This document shows, in pieces, positions 10,375 to 20,994 of a stretch of DNA of 64,000 nucleotides. The notes beneath the pieces were generated by a model. That model saw only the letters and a program-made list of their open reading frames with translations. It had not been told where the DNA came from and did no database searches. The DNA is from Nannochloropsis salina CCMP1776 (taxonomy: Eukaryota > Sar > Eustigmatophyceae > Eustigmatales > Monodopsidaceae). The number at the start of each line of letters is the position of its first letter. The stretch's first letter is position 1. Both the position numbers and the translations under genes were made by a program. Location of the stretch: NCBI GenBank assembly GCA_004565275.1, contig SDOX01000122.1, positions 694,642-758,641 on the forward strand, in the 5' to 3' direction.

Positions 10375-11232
10375 GGGATCTGAGTTTGAAGCTCCAGCAG
10401 TGCTGCTTTATCTTGGATGTTCTTCTTTAGAGGAACGAAATATGGGCGGACGAAAGCAGTGTTAATACAGACGTCGCTGCACCACAGTGACCTAGAAAAG
10501 ATCCTGTTGGTGCATGATATATGTTTGTTTCGGGCCGATAAAAAGGATTATTGCTGTGGCGTTTCGGAAAGAAGGAGTCCGAGTGGGGCCTCATTCCATC
10601 ACAAGCAGGAGCGTTCCCCGAGGCTCGGAAACGTTCACAGAGCCGTTACAGCCATGTGCACCTCAAGTCTCAGGCCTGGAGGCATGCACCGAGGCCACGC
10701 CGGCGCTTTACCTTCTACACAAAAACAGCCGTTTGTGCCAATCTGCGGCACTCTCCTCTTGAAGATTTCTCACTGAAGGGGTACTTCTTGTTTCAAATTT
10801 CTTCTTCACAAACCTCTTTCATCCTCATCCGGCCCATCCCTGCTCAAGACCACGGCCTAGGGCAGATCATAAACACATGGCGCATAAATTTCTCCTCAGT
10901 TCTATCTCATTATTGAATTTTTGGCCAATATATGAGATATTCTAATCTTTATTCATACTATCCACCCATTTAATTCCACACGGCCTCCAGGTTCTGAGTC
11001 CGATATTGAAAGCAAGTCCCTCAACAGTGTTGACTTAGTACTCTAAACCGCCATGATAACCGGCGAAGGCTATAAGGACAAGACACCTAGGTCCCGTATC
11101 GCTGCTGCATGGGGATATACACGTAGAACCGGCATATCAAACTCTGTGCGAGCACATTGGGCATCACGCCGGGGCAAGAAGGTCCTCGTTGGAATTTTCG
11201 TGTAAGTGTGTTATACACGCTGCTGCTGTCTA
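10375..11232. other. Divergent intergenic region
   Basis: About 860 bp between the starts of the ASH-domain gene (-) and the sulfotransferase-like gene (+). It probably carries two promoters. AT-rich stretches lie around 10880-10980; no gene or defined site was recognised. Confidence 0.4.
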
Positions 11233-13620
11233 ATGCCTTTCGAAGGGCTTTTTTGTAATTTTTCAGCTTGGCGTCTGACATTTTTGCGCTCGCGCACACT
11301 TGTTTTTCCCTCCGGCATTCTCTGCAATCCACACAACAGGGTCCTGCTATGCGCAAGTCTTTTTGTCGTTAATATTATCCGCTTCTCCATCGGACTTATC
11401 CGCGGCCAAAGCTTGAACCGTGTTTCAATACGAAGCCTTGCGATTGAAGAAGAGAATACGCCCGTGGTATTGCTCGCCGAGAATGAAAGTAAAGCCGTGC
11501 CCGAGCTCGCGGGCATTGACTGGGCAGCCAAAAACATCGAGGACAAGTGGGAGCAGCCGGTAGTGCGCCGACTGCATTTGAACCCCTCCGACCTGAAGGA
11601 TGAAGACTTGGTTATGCCCATTATGTATGCTATGGGTGTGGAGTTGCAGGGGGACCACGACCTGGACATGGCCCTTTGTCAGTTTGACATCAGCCCCTAC
11701 CATCGCAACCCTGAGCAATTCCCAATGTCTAGAGATTTAGTGGGAGCTTTTTGCTCCAAAAATCGATTGAAGCATAAATTAGCCTCCGTACATGCAGTTG
11801 ACGAGAGGGCAGGGAAGCAGCTACAACCCACAGGCTTTATCTTCCATGAAAGCAGGGTCGGCTCCACTTTGGTTGCCAACATGCTCGCCTCCGTTCCCAC
11901 CAATCTGGTCTATTCGGAGCCTTCCGTTCCCGCCCATGTCATTCACCTCTGCAAAAGTGCTGGGTGCAGTGAGGAGACAACCGTGCGGCTGCTTCGAATG
12001 GCCATCCTGGCCATGGGCCGCTCTCATCATCACGATCATTTTTTTATCAAGTTTTCCTCCAGCACGGTGGTTGACATGGACTTGATCCTGAAGGCTTTCC
12101 CAGAGACCCCATGGGCGTACATTTACCGAGACCCAGTGGAAATCATCGTATCGAACTTCCAGCGAGGAAGGGGTGGCCCGTGCATTAGAGCCAAGAAGAA
12201 CGCGCCGAAAGCTGTGCAGGATATACTAAAAACCGACCGGAGGGGAGCGAGCAGGGTGTCGGATGAGGAGTATTGCGCTGCCCATCTAACGATGCTCTGT
12301 CAAGCAGCGCTTGAGCAAATGGAATTGCCGGGATCAAAGGGGCATGCGGTAGCATACGAGACGTTAGTTGAGGACGTGTTGCGCGTGCTTGTCCCGGGGC
12401 ACTTCGGAGTGTCCATGAACTCGGAGGAGACGGCACGCATGACCGCCCAGTCTGAGCTCTACAGCAAAGCCCGCACCGGCGAAACGGTTTTTCAAGGGGA
12501 CACCGAACAGAAACAGGAAAGGGCGACTCAGGCTATGCAAGTGGCGGCTGAGAAGTACCTAAAGGAGCCCACCGAGCGACTGCGCTTGGTGAGCACTCTA
12601 GGCCGATCCCAGCTTGAAATTGACGCGACCCTGCGGGCTCAGGAAGCCCGCGTCTACGAGCGGACGGGCTCTCGATTCTTTCAGCTCCCTCACTGCCCTG
12701 ACGAGCCTGAGAGCCCTCCGGGGGTCCCTATCATGGACATTCTGGGCAACTGGAATATGGACGACACCGCGATCCCCCCCCGGCACTATAACACGCTTTG
12801 TCGCTTCGACTACCAAACTGAGTACGACAAAGCCCTCCGGTATCGCGACGCCGAAATGCCCTTTGTTGTGTACAACATTCCCGAGTTCGATGAGACAGTT
12901 AAAAAGTGGAACTCGGAGGGCTACCTGGCAGAGGCTCTGGAGGGCGGGGAGTATACCACGCAGGTGTCGAAAGACAACCACTTCATGTACTACCGCCTGA
13001 GCAAGAATCTCAAACCCGCCGGCTATATCCCTCCGACACGAACGGAAAGGTGGTCCTACGATCACTGGTTGCACGAGGCGCGCAAGTCCAAAAACCTTTC
13101 CAAGGACTCGGAACACTACTACTTCCGAGTCTCCGACCGCGATAGCCCAATTGTCCGCGAAGACTTGACCATCTTCACCAGCAGGGAGTCCACACTCTTC
13201 ATGAAAGAGCCCGAGATGTCGCGAGGCATTCACTGTCGATTCGGCATGCGCAGCGTCATTGCCGAGGCTCATTTTGACGCGAGTCGCAACATGGTCGGTC
13301 TTGTCTCGGGCACCCGCCGGTGGATCTTGGCCCATCCAAGGGAGTGCAAGCACGCCTACCTTCTTCCCACGGGTCATCCATCAGCACGGCATACAGAAGT
13401 CGATTGGAGCGCGCCCGACCTCGAGAAATATCCGGACTTTGTAAATTTGGTGGCCAATGAGGTCTTGCTTACGCCGGGAGAGGTCTTGAATGTGCCGGCA
13501 TGGTGGATCCACACGATTGAGAACTTGGATATCAACATCCAGTGCAATTCGAGATCCGGCGATTCTACTGTGGGGTTGAAAGATTTGAAGAAATGTGGCT
13601 TTTTCTCGCATGATAAATAA
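11233..13620 (+). CDS. Sulfotransferase-like domain fused to JmjC/cupin-type oxygenase
   Basis: A 795-residue protein from ATG 11233. A hydrophobic stretch (LLCASLFVVNIIRFSIGLI, about residues 38-56) suggests a membrane anchor. The middle domain (about 195-420) has GFIFHESRVGSTLVANML near residue 200, matching the 5'-phosphosulfate loop of sulfotransferases, and AYIYRDPVEIIVSNF near residue 297, matching the 3'-phosphate-binding RDP...S element. The C-terminal domain (about 645-785) is JmjC/cupin-8-like: AEAHFDASRNMVGLVSGTRR supplies the HxD iron ligands (about residues 680-682), and VPAWWIHTIENLDINIQC supplies the distal His. Together these suggest one protein with a PAPS-type transferase and a 2-oxoglutarate/Fe(II) oxygenase. 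Substrates are unknown. A TTTTTCAG sequence near 11268 could be a splice acceptor, so the first 15 residues are uncertain. Confidence 0.75.
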   Translation: MPFEGLFCNFSAWRLTFLRSRTLVFPSGILCNPHNRVLLCASLFVVNIIRFSIGLIRGQSLNRVSIRSLAIEEENTPVVLLAENESKAVPELAGIDWAAKNIEDKWEQPVVRRLHLNPSDLKDEDLVMPIMYAMGVELQGDHDLDMALCQFDISPYHRNPEQFPMSRDLVGAFCSKNRLKHKLASVHAVDERAGKQLQPTGFIFHESRVGSTLVANMLASVPTNLVYSEPSVPAHVIHLCKSAGCSEETTVRLLRMAILAMGRSHHHDHFFIKFSSSTVVDMDLILKAFPETPWAYIYRDPVEIIVSNFQRGRGGPCIRAKKNAPKAVQDILKTDRRGASRVSDEEYCAAHLTMLCQAALEQMELPGSKGHAVAYETLVEDVLRVLVPGHFGVSMNSEETARMTAQSELYSKARTGETVFQGDTEQKQERATQAMQVAAEKYLKEPTERLRLVSTLGRSQLEIDATLRAQEARVYERTGSRFFQLPHCPDEPESPPGVPIMDILGNWNMDDTAIPPRHYNTLCRFDYQTEYDKALRYRDAEMPFVVYNIPEFDETVKKWNSEGYLAEALEGGEYTTQVSKDNHFMYYRLSKNLKPAGYIPPTRTERWSYDHWLHEARKSKNLSKDSEHYYFRVSDRDSPIVREDLTIFTSRESTLFMKEPEMSRGIHCRFGMRSVIAEAHFDASRNMVGLVSGTRRWILAHPRECKHAYLLPTGHPSARHTEVDWSAPDLEKYPDFVNLVANEVLLTPGEVLNVPAWWIHTIENLDINIQCNSRSGDSTVGLKDLKKCGFFSHDK

Positions 13621-13966
13621 ACGCATAGAAGACCAGGCTTCTTAGGAGTAAATTGCCATGTGGCGAAATGACGAGAAGTAAAGGCAGGGCGAGATTAGTT
13701 CGAAACAGCTGCTGTCTTCCGATTCATAAATTTTACCGTCTATGATTGGTGTGTGTGTGGTGTACAATCTTCATCAAATACCACACGGGATCAAATGAAT
13801 TATATTAAGTAAAGTTCAGAATCCAGCTCCACTAACGCCTGCAGTTTCTTCTTTGTTCTACACTTTCTCTTTCTCTCCTTGTCTTACGTTTGGCCTCCAC
13901 AGAGGATTTCTTAGCTCTCCTCTACGCACGGCCCCCATATTAGAGAAGTCCCACGCCACTGTCGCG
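13621..13966. other. Convergent 3' intergenic region
   Basis: Holds the 3' ends of the sulfotransferase-like gene (+) and CEBPZ (-). The plus strand is strongly pyrimidine-rich at 13845-13950, so the CEBPZ mRNA would have a purine-rich tail. A GT-rich patch lies at 13748-13762. No gene was seen. Confidence 0.45.
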
Positions 13967-16900
13967 CTAGCCTTTGATTTCGGGCGTTTCACGCCGAGCC
14001 TCAGCCTCGCGTTTCCTCTCGTCCGCTTCGATCAACATCGCGTACTCATCGTAAGCCGCGAAAGTGGGCATGTCAGACGTTGCCATCGGCCCATTCCGAC
14101 CTTCCACCAGCTTGACCCTCTCACCCGGCTTTCTCCTCCCGTCTCTGTCCCGCGTGCTCCCTGCCTTCTCCTGCTCTGGCCGCGCTCCTCCCCGCCGTTC
14201 GCGCGGACGTTTTCTACCCGTCGGGACCGTCTCTATCTCCCCCCCAACATCCTCCTCTCTCAGGCTTTGCCCCTCCGGCCCATCCCCACCATCATCCTCG
14301 GACTCGTCCACCAGGGCCCACAAAGGCAACTGGTCCACCTCCTCCTCCTCGTCTCCGTCGTCGTCGCTTTCACGACGCGCCTCACCATCGTCGCCGTCGC
14401 TGTCCTCCTCCATTTTCTCATCTAGCCCCAAAGGACCCTCGGCCGCATCGCTGTCGTCGGAGACATCATCTAAGAACGTGTCATCGTCCCCCCTCTCTGC
14501 CGCCAACAAATCTCCAGTTTCCCCTTCATTGCGCAGCCATCCTGCCTCCTGCCCCTCATCTCCTTCCGCACCGTCCGCGCGCCCCTCGTCCTCCCAGGCC
14601 TCCGTGTCTGGGTCCTCGTCTGAGAAATCAACTTTCCCCTGGCTTCTCATCAGTGACTGCGCCAAGCCATCCGCGAAAGCATCGATCTCGCGTTCCTCAG
14701 CGTCACTGCCCCCACTGCCATCCGAACCTCCTCTTCCATCTTTTCCTTCGCTATCCTCGTCTTCCTCCTCGTCCTCCTCCTCCTCACTCCCAGACCCAGC
14801 GTCCTCGTCCGAGCTCAACTCCCTCCCTTTCCCCGCCGCGCGGGCCTGCTTATCCCTCGCTGCCTTCTCCCGAAAAAACTTGTGAAAGAAGAGCTGGTCC
14901 GGCGACAGCTCATGAGGCTCCAACGACAGGAACTCGGCGCTATTCACCGCCGGCGGCCCGCTCTCCTGCCCCCCCCGCACACCCGTGGCGTGTCTTGTCC
15001 CGGCTCCGAACCGACTGAGTCGATCCTCCCTCTCCGCCTCCGTCAAAGCCTCCCCCTCCATGGCCGCCGCCGTCCTCCCCCGAAGTTTGGGGTTCTTAAA
15101 GGCAAATCGGTCCAGGAAGGCCATGGTCGAGAAGTCTTGGAGCGGGTCCCCCGAGTAAGTGACACGGTGTCTCGCCCTGGGATCCAGCACAGAGGCGGCG
15201 AACCGCTGCACAGAGGGGTGGAAATGCAGCGCGAGCAGCCCTACCTCCCAGAGACGAGGTTGGCTCTTTTTGGACCGCCCGGGCCCGTTCGATGTAACCT
15301 CTTTCGCCGCCCCACCCTCCTCGCCCTCCCCTCCCTCCTCATCCACCCTCCCACCCTCCCCGCCGCCAAACGCAAAGGAGGGCTCACGCTTCCCCGGATC
15401 AAAAGAGTCCTCCTCTCCCTCCTGCGTCGACGCCCGCCGGACGAGCGCCTCTCTAAGGACGGGCTGGGATGCCCCCACCTCAGAGAGCAGAAAGAGGACG
15501 CCGGCGGCCAGGGCAGCAGGTCCATGCAAAGCCCCGTGGCTGAGGAGGCGCTTGGCGAAGGCCGCCACCCGGGCCTGGTCCCGGTCCGCCTTCATGGCCT
15601 TGTAGAGCAGGTTGAGGAAGAGCGTGGGGTGGGCGGTGATGAGGAAAGCGGGGTCGCGGACTTTCTCGTAGAGGGCACGGTAGAAGCGTCCCTCCAGGCG
15701 TCCCTCCCTCCTCCTCCCGGTGCCCGTCGCCACCTGCGCCAGGAGCATGAGTGCCTGTACCGCCGTCTTGAAGCTGGCCTGGTGCACGGTCCGGAAGATG
15801 TCCTCCAAATGCGCCCCCAGGGGCCCCTCCGCCAGCCCGCCCGCGTCCAGGTAGGGGGTGGCTCGGTGCACTCCGCTTAAGAGCGCCGAGAGCATCTTCT
15901 CGCTCAGCTCCCCGCCCGTCTTCAAGGCCCGGTCGAAGAGGCTCAAGTAGGTCTGGACCAGCCCCAAGGCTAGGTCCGTGTCGCTCCCTTTCCGCAAATA
16001 GAGCTGTCCCAAGAAGGAAATGCCGTTGTAGAGGGGCCGCGGCTGCAGGTTGGGGCGATGGAGGAACTGCTGCACCTCTCGGGCCACCACCACCTTCATC
16101 GCCGGGTGCGCGGCCAACAGCCGGCGCAGGAGATAGGCGGCGTGCGGCGCCACTTTTTTTTCCACGTCACCCAGCTTGTTCACAAGGATGCTTAAGAGGC
16201 GTTCCTCCTGCTCGGGCCGCCCCTGCAGGAGCCCCGCCACTCCCGTCAAGGCGAAGCGTTTGAAGCTGGTCACAGTGTCGTGCGTCGCCTTCTCCAGCCG
16301 ATCGATTAGGACGGCCACGCGCTGTTTCAATTGGTCCTCGAAAAAGCGGAGGGCCAAGCAAGCCTCGCGGCGGGCTCGCTGCTCCGAGTCGCCCGCAGCG
16401 GCCGGCGGGAGGGAGGCCTCATCCTGGCGGGCCCATGGCACCAGTTTCCGCTCCGGCGGCAACAGGTTGTGCTCCAACAGGTCCTGCAGCGCCTCTATGG
16501 CCATCTGTGCACAGCGCCGGTCAGCCTTTTGCGCCAAGGCCAACAAAGCGTCCAGGGTGCGGAGCCGAAAGAGGGGGGCCTCCTGCACTAGCAAGGTCAA
16601 GGCAGCGACCTTGTCAGAGAGGGTCCCCTGCCGCAATATTTTCTCCGTCCACTTCTGATCTTGGTCCAATTTTCGTGACCGTCTTGCCTCGAACAAAGTT
16701 TGAGCAGCGGTCAGCACCGCCTCGCCTTCCTGAATGTGCACCTTTATTGTATTCACCCCCAGGGTGAGAGGCGTGAGGGCACCTTTCGCCTCCGCCAAGG
16801 CCTTTTTCCCTCCCTTTTCACTTTGACTTTCCTTCGTCGTGTCTTTTTTGCTTTGATCGCATAATGTAGCCTCAATCTGCCACCAATTTTCTGGCTTTCT

Positions 16901-17119
16901 ATCTCGGATAGCTAAAAGCAGCTCTGCTCCGAGTGTTCCTGCTTGAGGGGAGGTGGCGGGGGTTGGTTTGCTGGGTATCCCCTTTTCATGCAGTTTCAGC
17001 AGCTGCTGCTGCTGGTGCTGCTGCTGCTTTCGTTTCCCTCTCTGCTGCTGCACAGGCCGCCGTAATTTGTTCATCTCGTCGGTTTGGCCATGGCTTTGAG
17101 GACGACCTGCTCGGGCCAT
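13967..17119 (-). CDS. CEBPZ/Noc1/Mak21 ribosome biogenesis factor
   Basis: A 1050-residue nucleolar protein of the CCAAT-binding-factor (CBF/Mak21) family; it forms the Noc1-Noc2 complex that escorts early 60S pre-ribosomes. A basic Gln-rich N-terminus is followed by helical-repeat segments: FKRFALTGVAGLLQG near residue 285, RPLYNGISFLGQLYLRKG, and the CBF core with AHPTLFLNLLYKAM, LLALHFHPSVQRFA (near 633) and DPLQDFSTMAFLDRFAFKN. The C-terminal third is highly acidic (Asp/Glu/Ser runs, about residues 770-980) and ends in a basic stretch with RKRPRERRGGARPEQ. Length and order match eukaryotic CEBPZ. Single exon, starting at ATG 17119. EBP2, another 60S assembly factor, lies at the right end of the window. 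Confidence 0.92.
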   Translation of the reverse strand: MARAGRPQSHGQTDEMNKLRRPVQQQRGKRKQQQHQQQQLLKLHEKGIPSKPTPATSPQAGTLGAELLLAIRDRKPENWWQIEATLCDQSKKDTTKESQSEKGGKKALAEAKGALTPLTLGVNTIKVHIQEGEAVLTAAQTLFEARRSRKLDQDQKWTEKILRQGTLSDKVAALTLLVQEAPLFRLRTLDALLALAQKADRRCAQMAIEALQDLLEHNLLPPERKLVPWARQDEASLPPAAAGDSEQRARREACLALRFFEDQLKQRVAVLIDRLEKATHDTVTSFKRFALTGVAGLLQGRPEQEERLLSILVNKLGDVEKKVAPHAAYLLRRLLAAHPAMKVVVAREVQQFLHRPNLQPRPLYNGISFLGQLYLRKGSDTDLALGLVQTYLSLFDRALKTGGELSEKMLSALLSGVHRATPYLDAGGLAEGPLGAHLEDIFRTVHQASFKTAVQALMLLAQVATGTGRRREGRLEGRFYRALYEKVRDPAFLITAHPTLFLNLLYKAMKADRDQARVAAFAKRLLSHGALHGPAALAAGVLFLLSEVGASQPVLREALVRRASTQEGEEDSFDPGKREPSFAFGGGEGGRVDEEGGEGEEGGAAKEVTSNGPGRSKKSQPRLWEVGLLALHFHPSVQRFAASVLDPRARHRVTYSGDPLQDFSTMAFLDRFAFKNPKLRGRTAAAMEGEALTEAEREDRLSRFGAGTRHATGVRGGQESGPPAVNSAEFLSLEPHELSPDQLFFHKFFREKAARDKQARAAGKGRELSSDEDAGSGSEEEEDEEEDEDSEGKDGRGGSDGSGGSDAEEREIDAFADGLAQSLMRSQGKVDFSDEDPDTEAWEDEGRADGAEGDEGQEAGWLRNEGETGDLLAAERGDDDTFLDDVSDDSDAAEGPLGLDEKMEEDSDGDDGEARRESDDDGDEEEEVDQLPLWALVDESEDDGGDGPEGQSLREEDVGGEIETVPTGRKRPRERRGGARPEQEKAGSTRDRDGRRKPGERVKLVEGRNGPMATSDMPTFAAYDEYAMLIEADERKREAEARRETPEIKG

Positions 17120-17607
17120 GGAGGTCAGGGGAGGCTAAACAGGAGTGCCCCTAAGCCTGCGCGCCAGAAACGGAGATGAAACACAGATGCGTGACGTAAG
17201 TAAGATCATGATAATATTTTAAAGCCAACACGGCGTGCAGCAGGTGTTAGTTAGAGGGAGCCACATCGGTATCTTGGTCTCGCGCCTGCCAGTAAAAGGG
17301 GCGGCGAGGGGCAGGAATTGCTCGCAGGGGGAAAGGATCGAGATGGGCGGAGTGTCAACTTTTATCTCGCATTTCTTGTATGGAAATCATCGCGTTTTAC
17401 GCCCATTGAATATGACCATACGTATTAAATACATCAATACTCTATAGGTGCAGGCTTGGGGGTCGCTTGGAGGGCGTGCTGGTCCGATTTTAGGCTGGTA
17501 TTTGAGCACGGACAGAGCCTGGCCAAAGGACGCTTCAACTCCCCTCCTCAAAGCACCAGGTTCCTTATCTTCCCGATAGTGTCCGGGTCATCAGCCAATT
17601 GGAGGTC
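17120..17607. other. Divergent intergenic region
   Basis: About 490 bp between CEBPZ (-) and the Sec14-like gene (+), presumably two promoters. No motif was recognised beyond an AT-rich block at about 17390-17445. Confidence 0.4.
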
Positions 17608-19751
17608 ATGCAGCTCCGATGCATTGCCTGGGTCCTTGTGGGGGCCTCAGTGGTTGCACGCGACGGTATGTTGCTGGCGGCATCCGAAGGCCCCCCCACG
17701 ATGCCCACCCTGACGGGAAGCGGAGTCATGTCAAGCCTGGTCGCTGCCGCCGCGGCCTCTAGAGGAAAGGGCCAATGGAAGGTATCGGCTCTATTCTCGT
17801 CTGAATGGTCAATCTTTAAGTGGCGAAGAAAATCTTGGAAAGCCAAAAGCAGGACGCCATGGTTCATTCCGCCGGAGTTTATGTGTCTGCCGCGGGAGGA
17901 GGACCGGGAGGGCGAGGAGGCGGAGAAAAGGGGGATCGATGGTTATGCTGCAACAGCCTTATCGCGAGAGGATGCAGACGAAGGTCTTGAAGACGCCACG
18001 ACCACGTCTCAGCTTGAAGAAGAAGTAGAGACTGCTACGCCCGCAGGCGTCGTCAGCCACACGGAGGCCAGCATTTTGGAAGTCAGCAGCTCGGAGATCC
18101 ACAGGCACGAGGACAGAGACGTGAAGAAAAATATGACAACGACATTTGCTGGAGTGAAGTCCATCGTGGAGGGGGAAGAAGCCGACGAACGGGAGGAGGA
18201 GAAATTGAGAGAGGACGCGGAGCCCCCTTCCCCGCCTCGCCCGCGACCCGTTTCGAAGCCCAGCGCCAAGCGAGCGCCGATCCTCCGTAAGAGAAGGGAG
18301 GACGACGAGTTGTCGATTCCTTGCGGTCGGTCCCTTTCCTCAGCCTTGAGCGTGATTGGGGGCGGATTGCCCTTACGCCGCGGAGGCAGCGACGCCGTCT
18401 CTGCGACTGGGGGAGAGCGGGCCGCGAGCAGTGTTCACTCGCCGTCTACCACGACAACCTGCGGCATCCACTCTGCAGGGGAGGTGGAGATCGACGCTTG
18501 GGAGGAGAGGATCGAGGAAGGCGAGAGGGCCCTCTCGGTGACGCGCTCGACCTGGCATTATGAGGCCGTGGTGAGTGAGGCTGGGGCGTCGGACGGGAGG
18601 GTGGAGGCGGAGGGGCACCTCGAGGTCTCGCAGGGCCCTCGACTCGGGATCCTGGACGACGGGCTAGAAGAGGAGGAGGGAGAAACGGAGCTGGCTGCAC
18701 GTTTGCGGGCAGAAACGGCCCAACGAGTGGGAGGCTTGTCCGTGGAGAAGAGGGCGGCCTTGGAACGAGTCCGGATTGCTCTGTACGGTCCGGACGTGGA
18801 TCCGCGCCGAGTGGCCGCGGTGGACCAATTGGTGGTGTGCGGAGACCGGGACGCGATGATCCTTTCTTTCCTGGCTCGGAAGGATTTCGACGCGGACACG
18901 GCCCTGCGATCCTTCGACAGGGTCATCCGGTGGCGGATGGCGCAAGACATCGAGGAAGTGTTTGAGGGAGAGCGACTGGCGCGACGCAAGGTGGAGAAGC
19001 ACCGAGCCTGCTGGCCGACCGCCTTCTATTTCAGTCAAGACCATGCGGGCGATCCGATCTTTGTGGACCGGATGGGCCTTCTGGAGTTGGCGCGCTTGCG
19101 GACCGGCCCTGAGGCCCTGGGCTTGACGGACATGATCACGTACTACATCCAGACCATGGAGGGCCGCCGACGGTAGGGGAGAGGTGGTGGAGGTTGGAGC
19201 AGAGGCAGCCATGTCAAGTGCGTGTCTGGGCGTGTGAATGGAGGCTGGAGGAACTTGATTGTCCTGGCTATTCCTGTCGACGATGCTCACACGCTCTCTC
19301 GTTCCCCTCTTCCTACCCCAGCCTCCTCTTTCCACACCTGTCTCGGCGCAGCGGACGCCTTATTAGTCAGTACGTGAGCGTGGTGGATGTCAAGCATTTT
19401 GGCCCACAGCATTTCGGGAGACACGCGCTTCAATTCATGCGCTCTTTGGGCGACGTGCACGACGAGAACTACTCAGACCTGGTCAAGTCCCTTTACATCA
19501 TCAACGCCCCCTTCTTCTTCCACAAGGTTTTCCACCTCATTTCTTGCATGATGTCGCAGGAGCTCAAGGACCGTCTGAAAGTCTTGAACAAGAGAGAGTC
19601 CTTGCGTGAGCTATCCCAGATCCTGCCGCCGGATCTTGCCCGACGCATAGTGGAGGGAGACCCGGCCGGGGAGAGGGAGGGCGAGAGGGAGCTGCATGCT
19701 TTCTTGGACAGGGCGGCCAGGGAAGGACTCCACCGGCGGCGATGGGTGTAG
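17608..19751 (+). CDS. Sec14-like CRAL-TRIO protein with long acidic N-terminus
   Basis: Two exons, 17608-19172 and 19352-19751, joined by a 179-bp GT-AG intron that continues the domain (MEGRR, then RGRLISQYVSVVDVKHF); 654 residues. Residues 1-380 are Glu-rich and low complexity, after an N-terminal hydrophobic stretch (CIAWVLVGASVVA). From about 385 there is a CRAL-TRIO N-terminal segment (MILSFLARKDFDADTALRSF), then the lipid-binding CRAL-TRIO domain: DPIFVDRMGLLELARL, YSDLVKSLYIINAPFFFHKV and LPPDLARRIVEGD. The family binds and exchanges phosphoinositides or other hydrophobic ligands at membranes. The ligand is not predictable here. The ATG at 17608 is the first in frame. Confidence 0.85.
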
Positions 19752-20118
19752 ATTCGAGTGTCGGTTCCGGTGTGGGCGGCGATGGACACGGTGGTAATGG
19801 AACGCTTGAAGAGCGGGGGGAGGAATAGCAGAGGATACTGCATACTGAAGGCTGTCAAATAGAATCTAAGCGAGGCATCATAAATCTAAAGAGACCTTTG
19901 TGAGTTGAAAGTAGAGGCTCACTGTCAAGTGTGGAATATAAGAAAGCTGGTCGTAGGCGTGGATCAAGCCCTGCCCGAGCGTGCTTCATTAAGCGGCCGA
20001 AGGGTCGGAGCGCACCGACATGATGATATGTCAGGCAACAGTCTAAAATACGTCTAATAAATGAACATACCACACGCACGACATGCAGCCCCCTGCCCAC
20101 TTATGTGAAAGTCGCCAG
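19752..20118. other. Convergent 3' intergenic region
   Basis: Contains the 3' ends of the Sec14-like gene (+) and the phytanoyl-CoA dioxygenase-like gene (-). Nothing further was recognised. Confidence 0.4.
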
Positions 20119-20994
20119 TCATCCTTCTTCTTTTCGCCGACTCTCCATGTAATTCACACGCATGACTTCCATCTCCCGGGCATGCAAGGCCAATCCTCCC
20201 CGGTCCCAGGCCTCGGAGGGCAGTGGCTGGAGGTCAAAATGCCCGAAGTCGTCTTGCCCGCTCACCAGCATAGCCCCCTCCCGCCGTCCTCCCTGCGTCT
20301 GTCTGACACTGGGCTTCATGTAGCGGATCGCAAGGCCCACCCGCGGCGACGCGTCCGAGCGGTTGGGACCCGACGCATGAACACAACGAAAGGCGTGAAT
20401 GGTCGCCTCCCCCGGACGCAGCTCTACGGGCACGGCCTTGGCGGTAAAGTCAAGATGTTCGGAGGCAATGCGCTGGCCTCGAAGCAGCAGATTGGCGGAG
20501 TCGCCTGGGTCCTCCACGTGGGGAAGTTGCTCCCCATGATACTCGGTCATGGGCACGAATTCAAGACAGCCGTTCGTCCTGGTCGCCTCAGTCAGGGCCA
20601 CCCAGACCGTGACAACATCTTCTGCCGGCACTAGACCGGCGTATGTGCTGTCTTGATGCGGGGTATATTTACTCGAAGACGCCGGTCGCTTGACATGCCA
20701 CTCAGTAAACCAAACAAGGAGATCAGGCCCCAGGACGGCCCGCACTTGCTTCAGGATGGCCTCTGTGGACATGATGGCTACGACAAAAGGCAAATACAGG
20801 TGCGACTGAAATCGCTTGTCGGTAAGATTGGATGCATCAGACGCCGGACCGAAGGCTTCTTCATACAAAGTCAGGTAGGCCGTCGCCTGAGCAGCATCGA
20901 AAGCATGGAATGGTCCGACAAAGCCTTTCTCTGGATCCATGCCACCTTTCATGACGAGGAAGGTATGGTGCTGTTGCAAGTGAGTAGGTGACAT
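20119..20994 (-). CDS. Phytanoyl-CoA dioxygenase (PhyH) family enzyme
   Basis: A 291-residue 2-oxoglutarate/Fe(II) oxygenase. The iron ligands are visible: HxD in KYTPHQDSTY (His113, Asp115) and the distal His in FRCVHASGPNRS (His206), with a conserved Arg following in SPRVGLAIRYM. Between them VTVWVALTEATRTNGCLEF is the typical PhyH core, where a Trp-Val-Ala-Leu strand is followed by an acceptor-side NG turn. The length fits the family. No peroxisomal targeting tripeptide is seen (the C-terminus is RRKEEG), so phytanoyl-CoA itself need not be the substrate; many members hydroxylate secondary metabolites. Single exon from ATG 20994. Confidence 0.88.
   Translation of the reverse strand: MSPTHLQQHHTFLVMKGGMDPEKGFVGPFHAFDAAQATAYLTLYEEAFGPASDASNLTDKRFQSHLYLPFVVAIMSTEAILKQVRAVLGPDLLVWFTEWHVKRPASSSKYTPHQDSTYAGLVPAEDVVTVWVALTEATRTNGCLEFVPMTEYHGEQLPHVEDPGDSANLLLRGQRIASEHLDFTAKAVPVELRPGEATIHAFRCVHASGPNRSDASPRVGLAIRYMKPSVRQTQGGRREGAMLVSGQDDFGHFDLQPLPSEAWDRGGLALHAREMEVMRVNYMESRRKEEG

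Noticed and set aside
12598-13377. 259-residue minus-strand frame inside the oxygenase gene
   Set aside because: Shadow of the JmjC/cupin domain; no recognisable domain of its own.
14064-14885. 273-residue plus-strand Ser/Pro frame
   Set aside because: It is the antisense of the acidic CEBPZ tail; Asp/Glu codons read backwards give long Ser/Pro frames.
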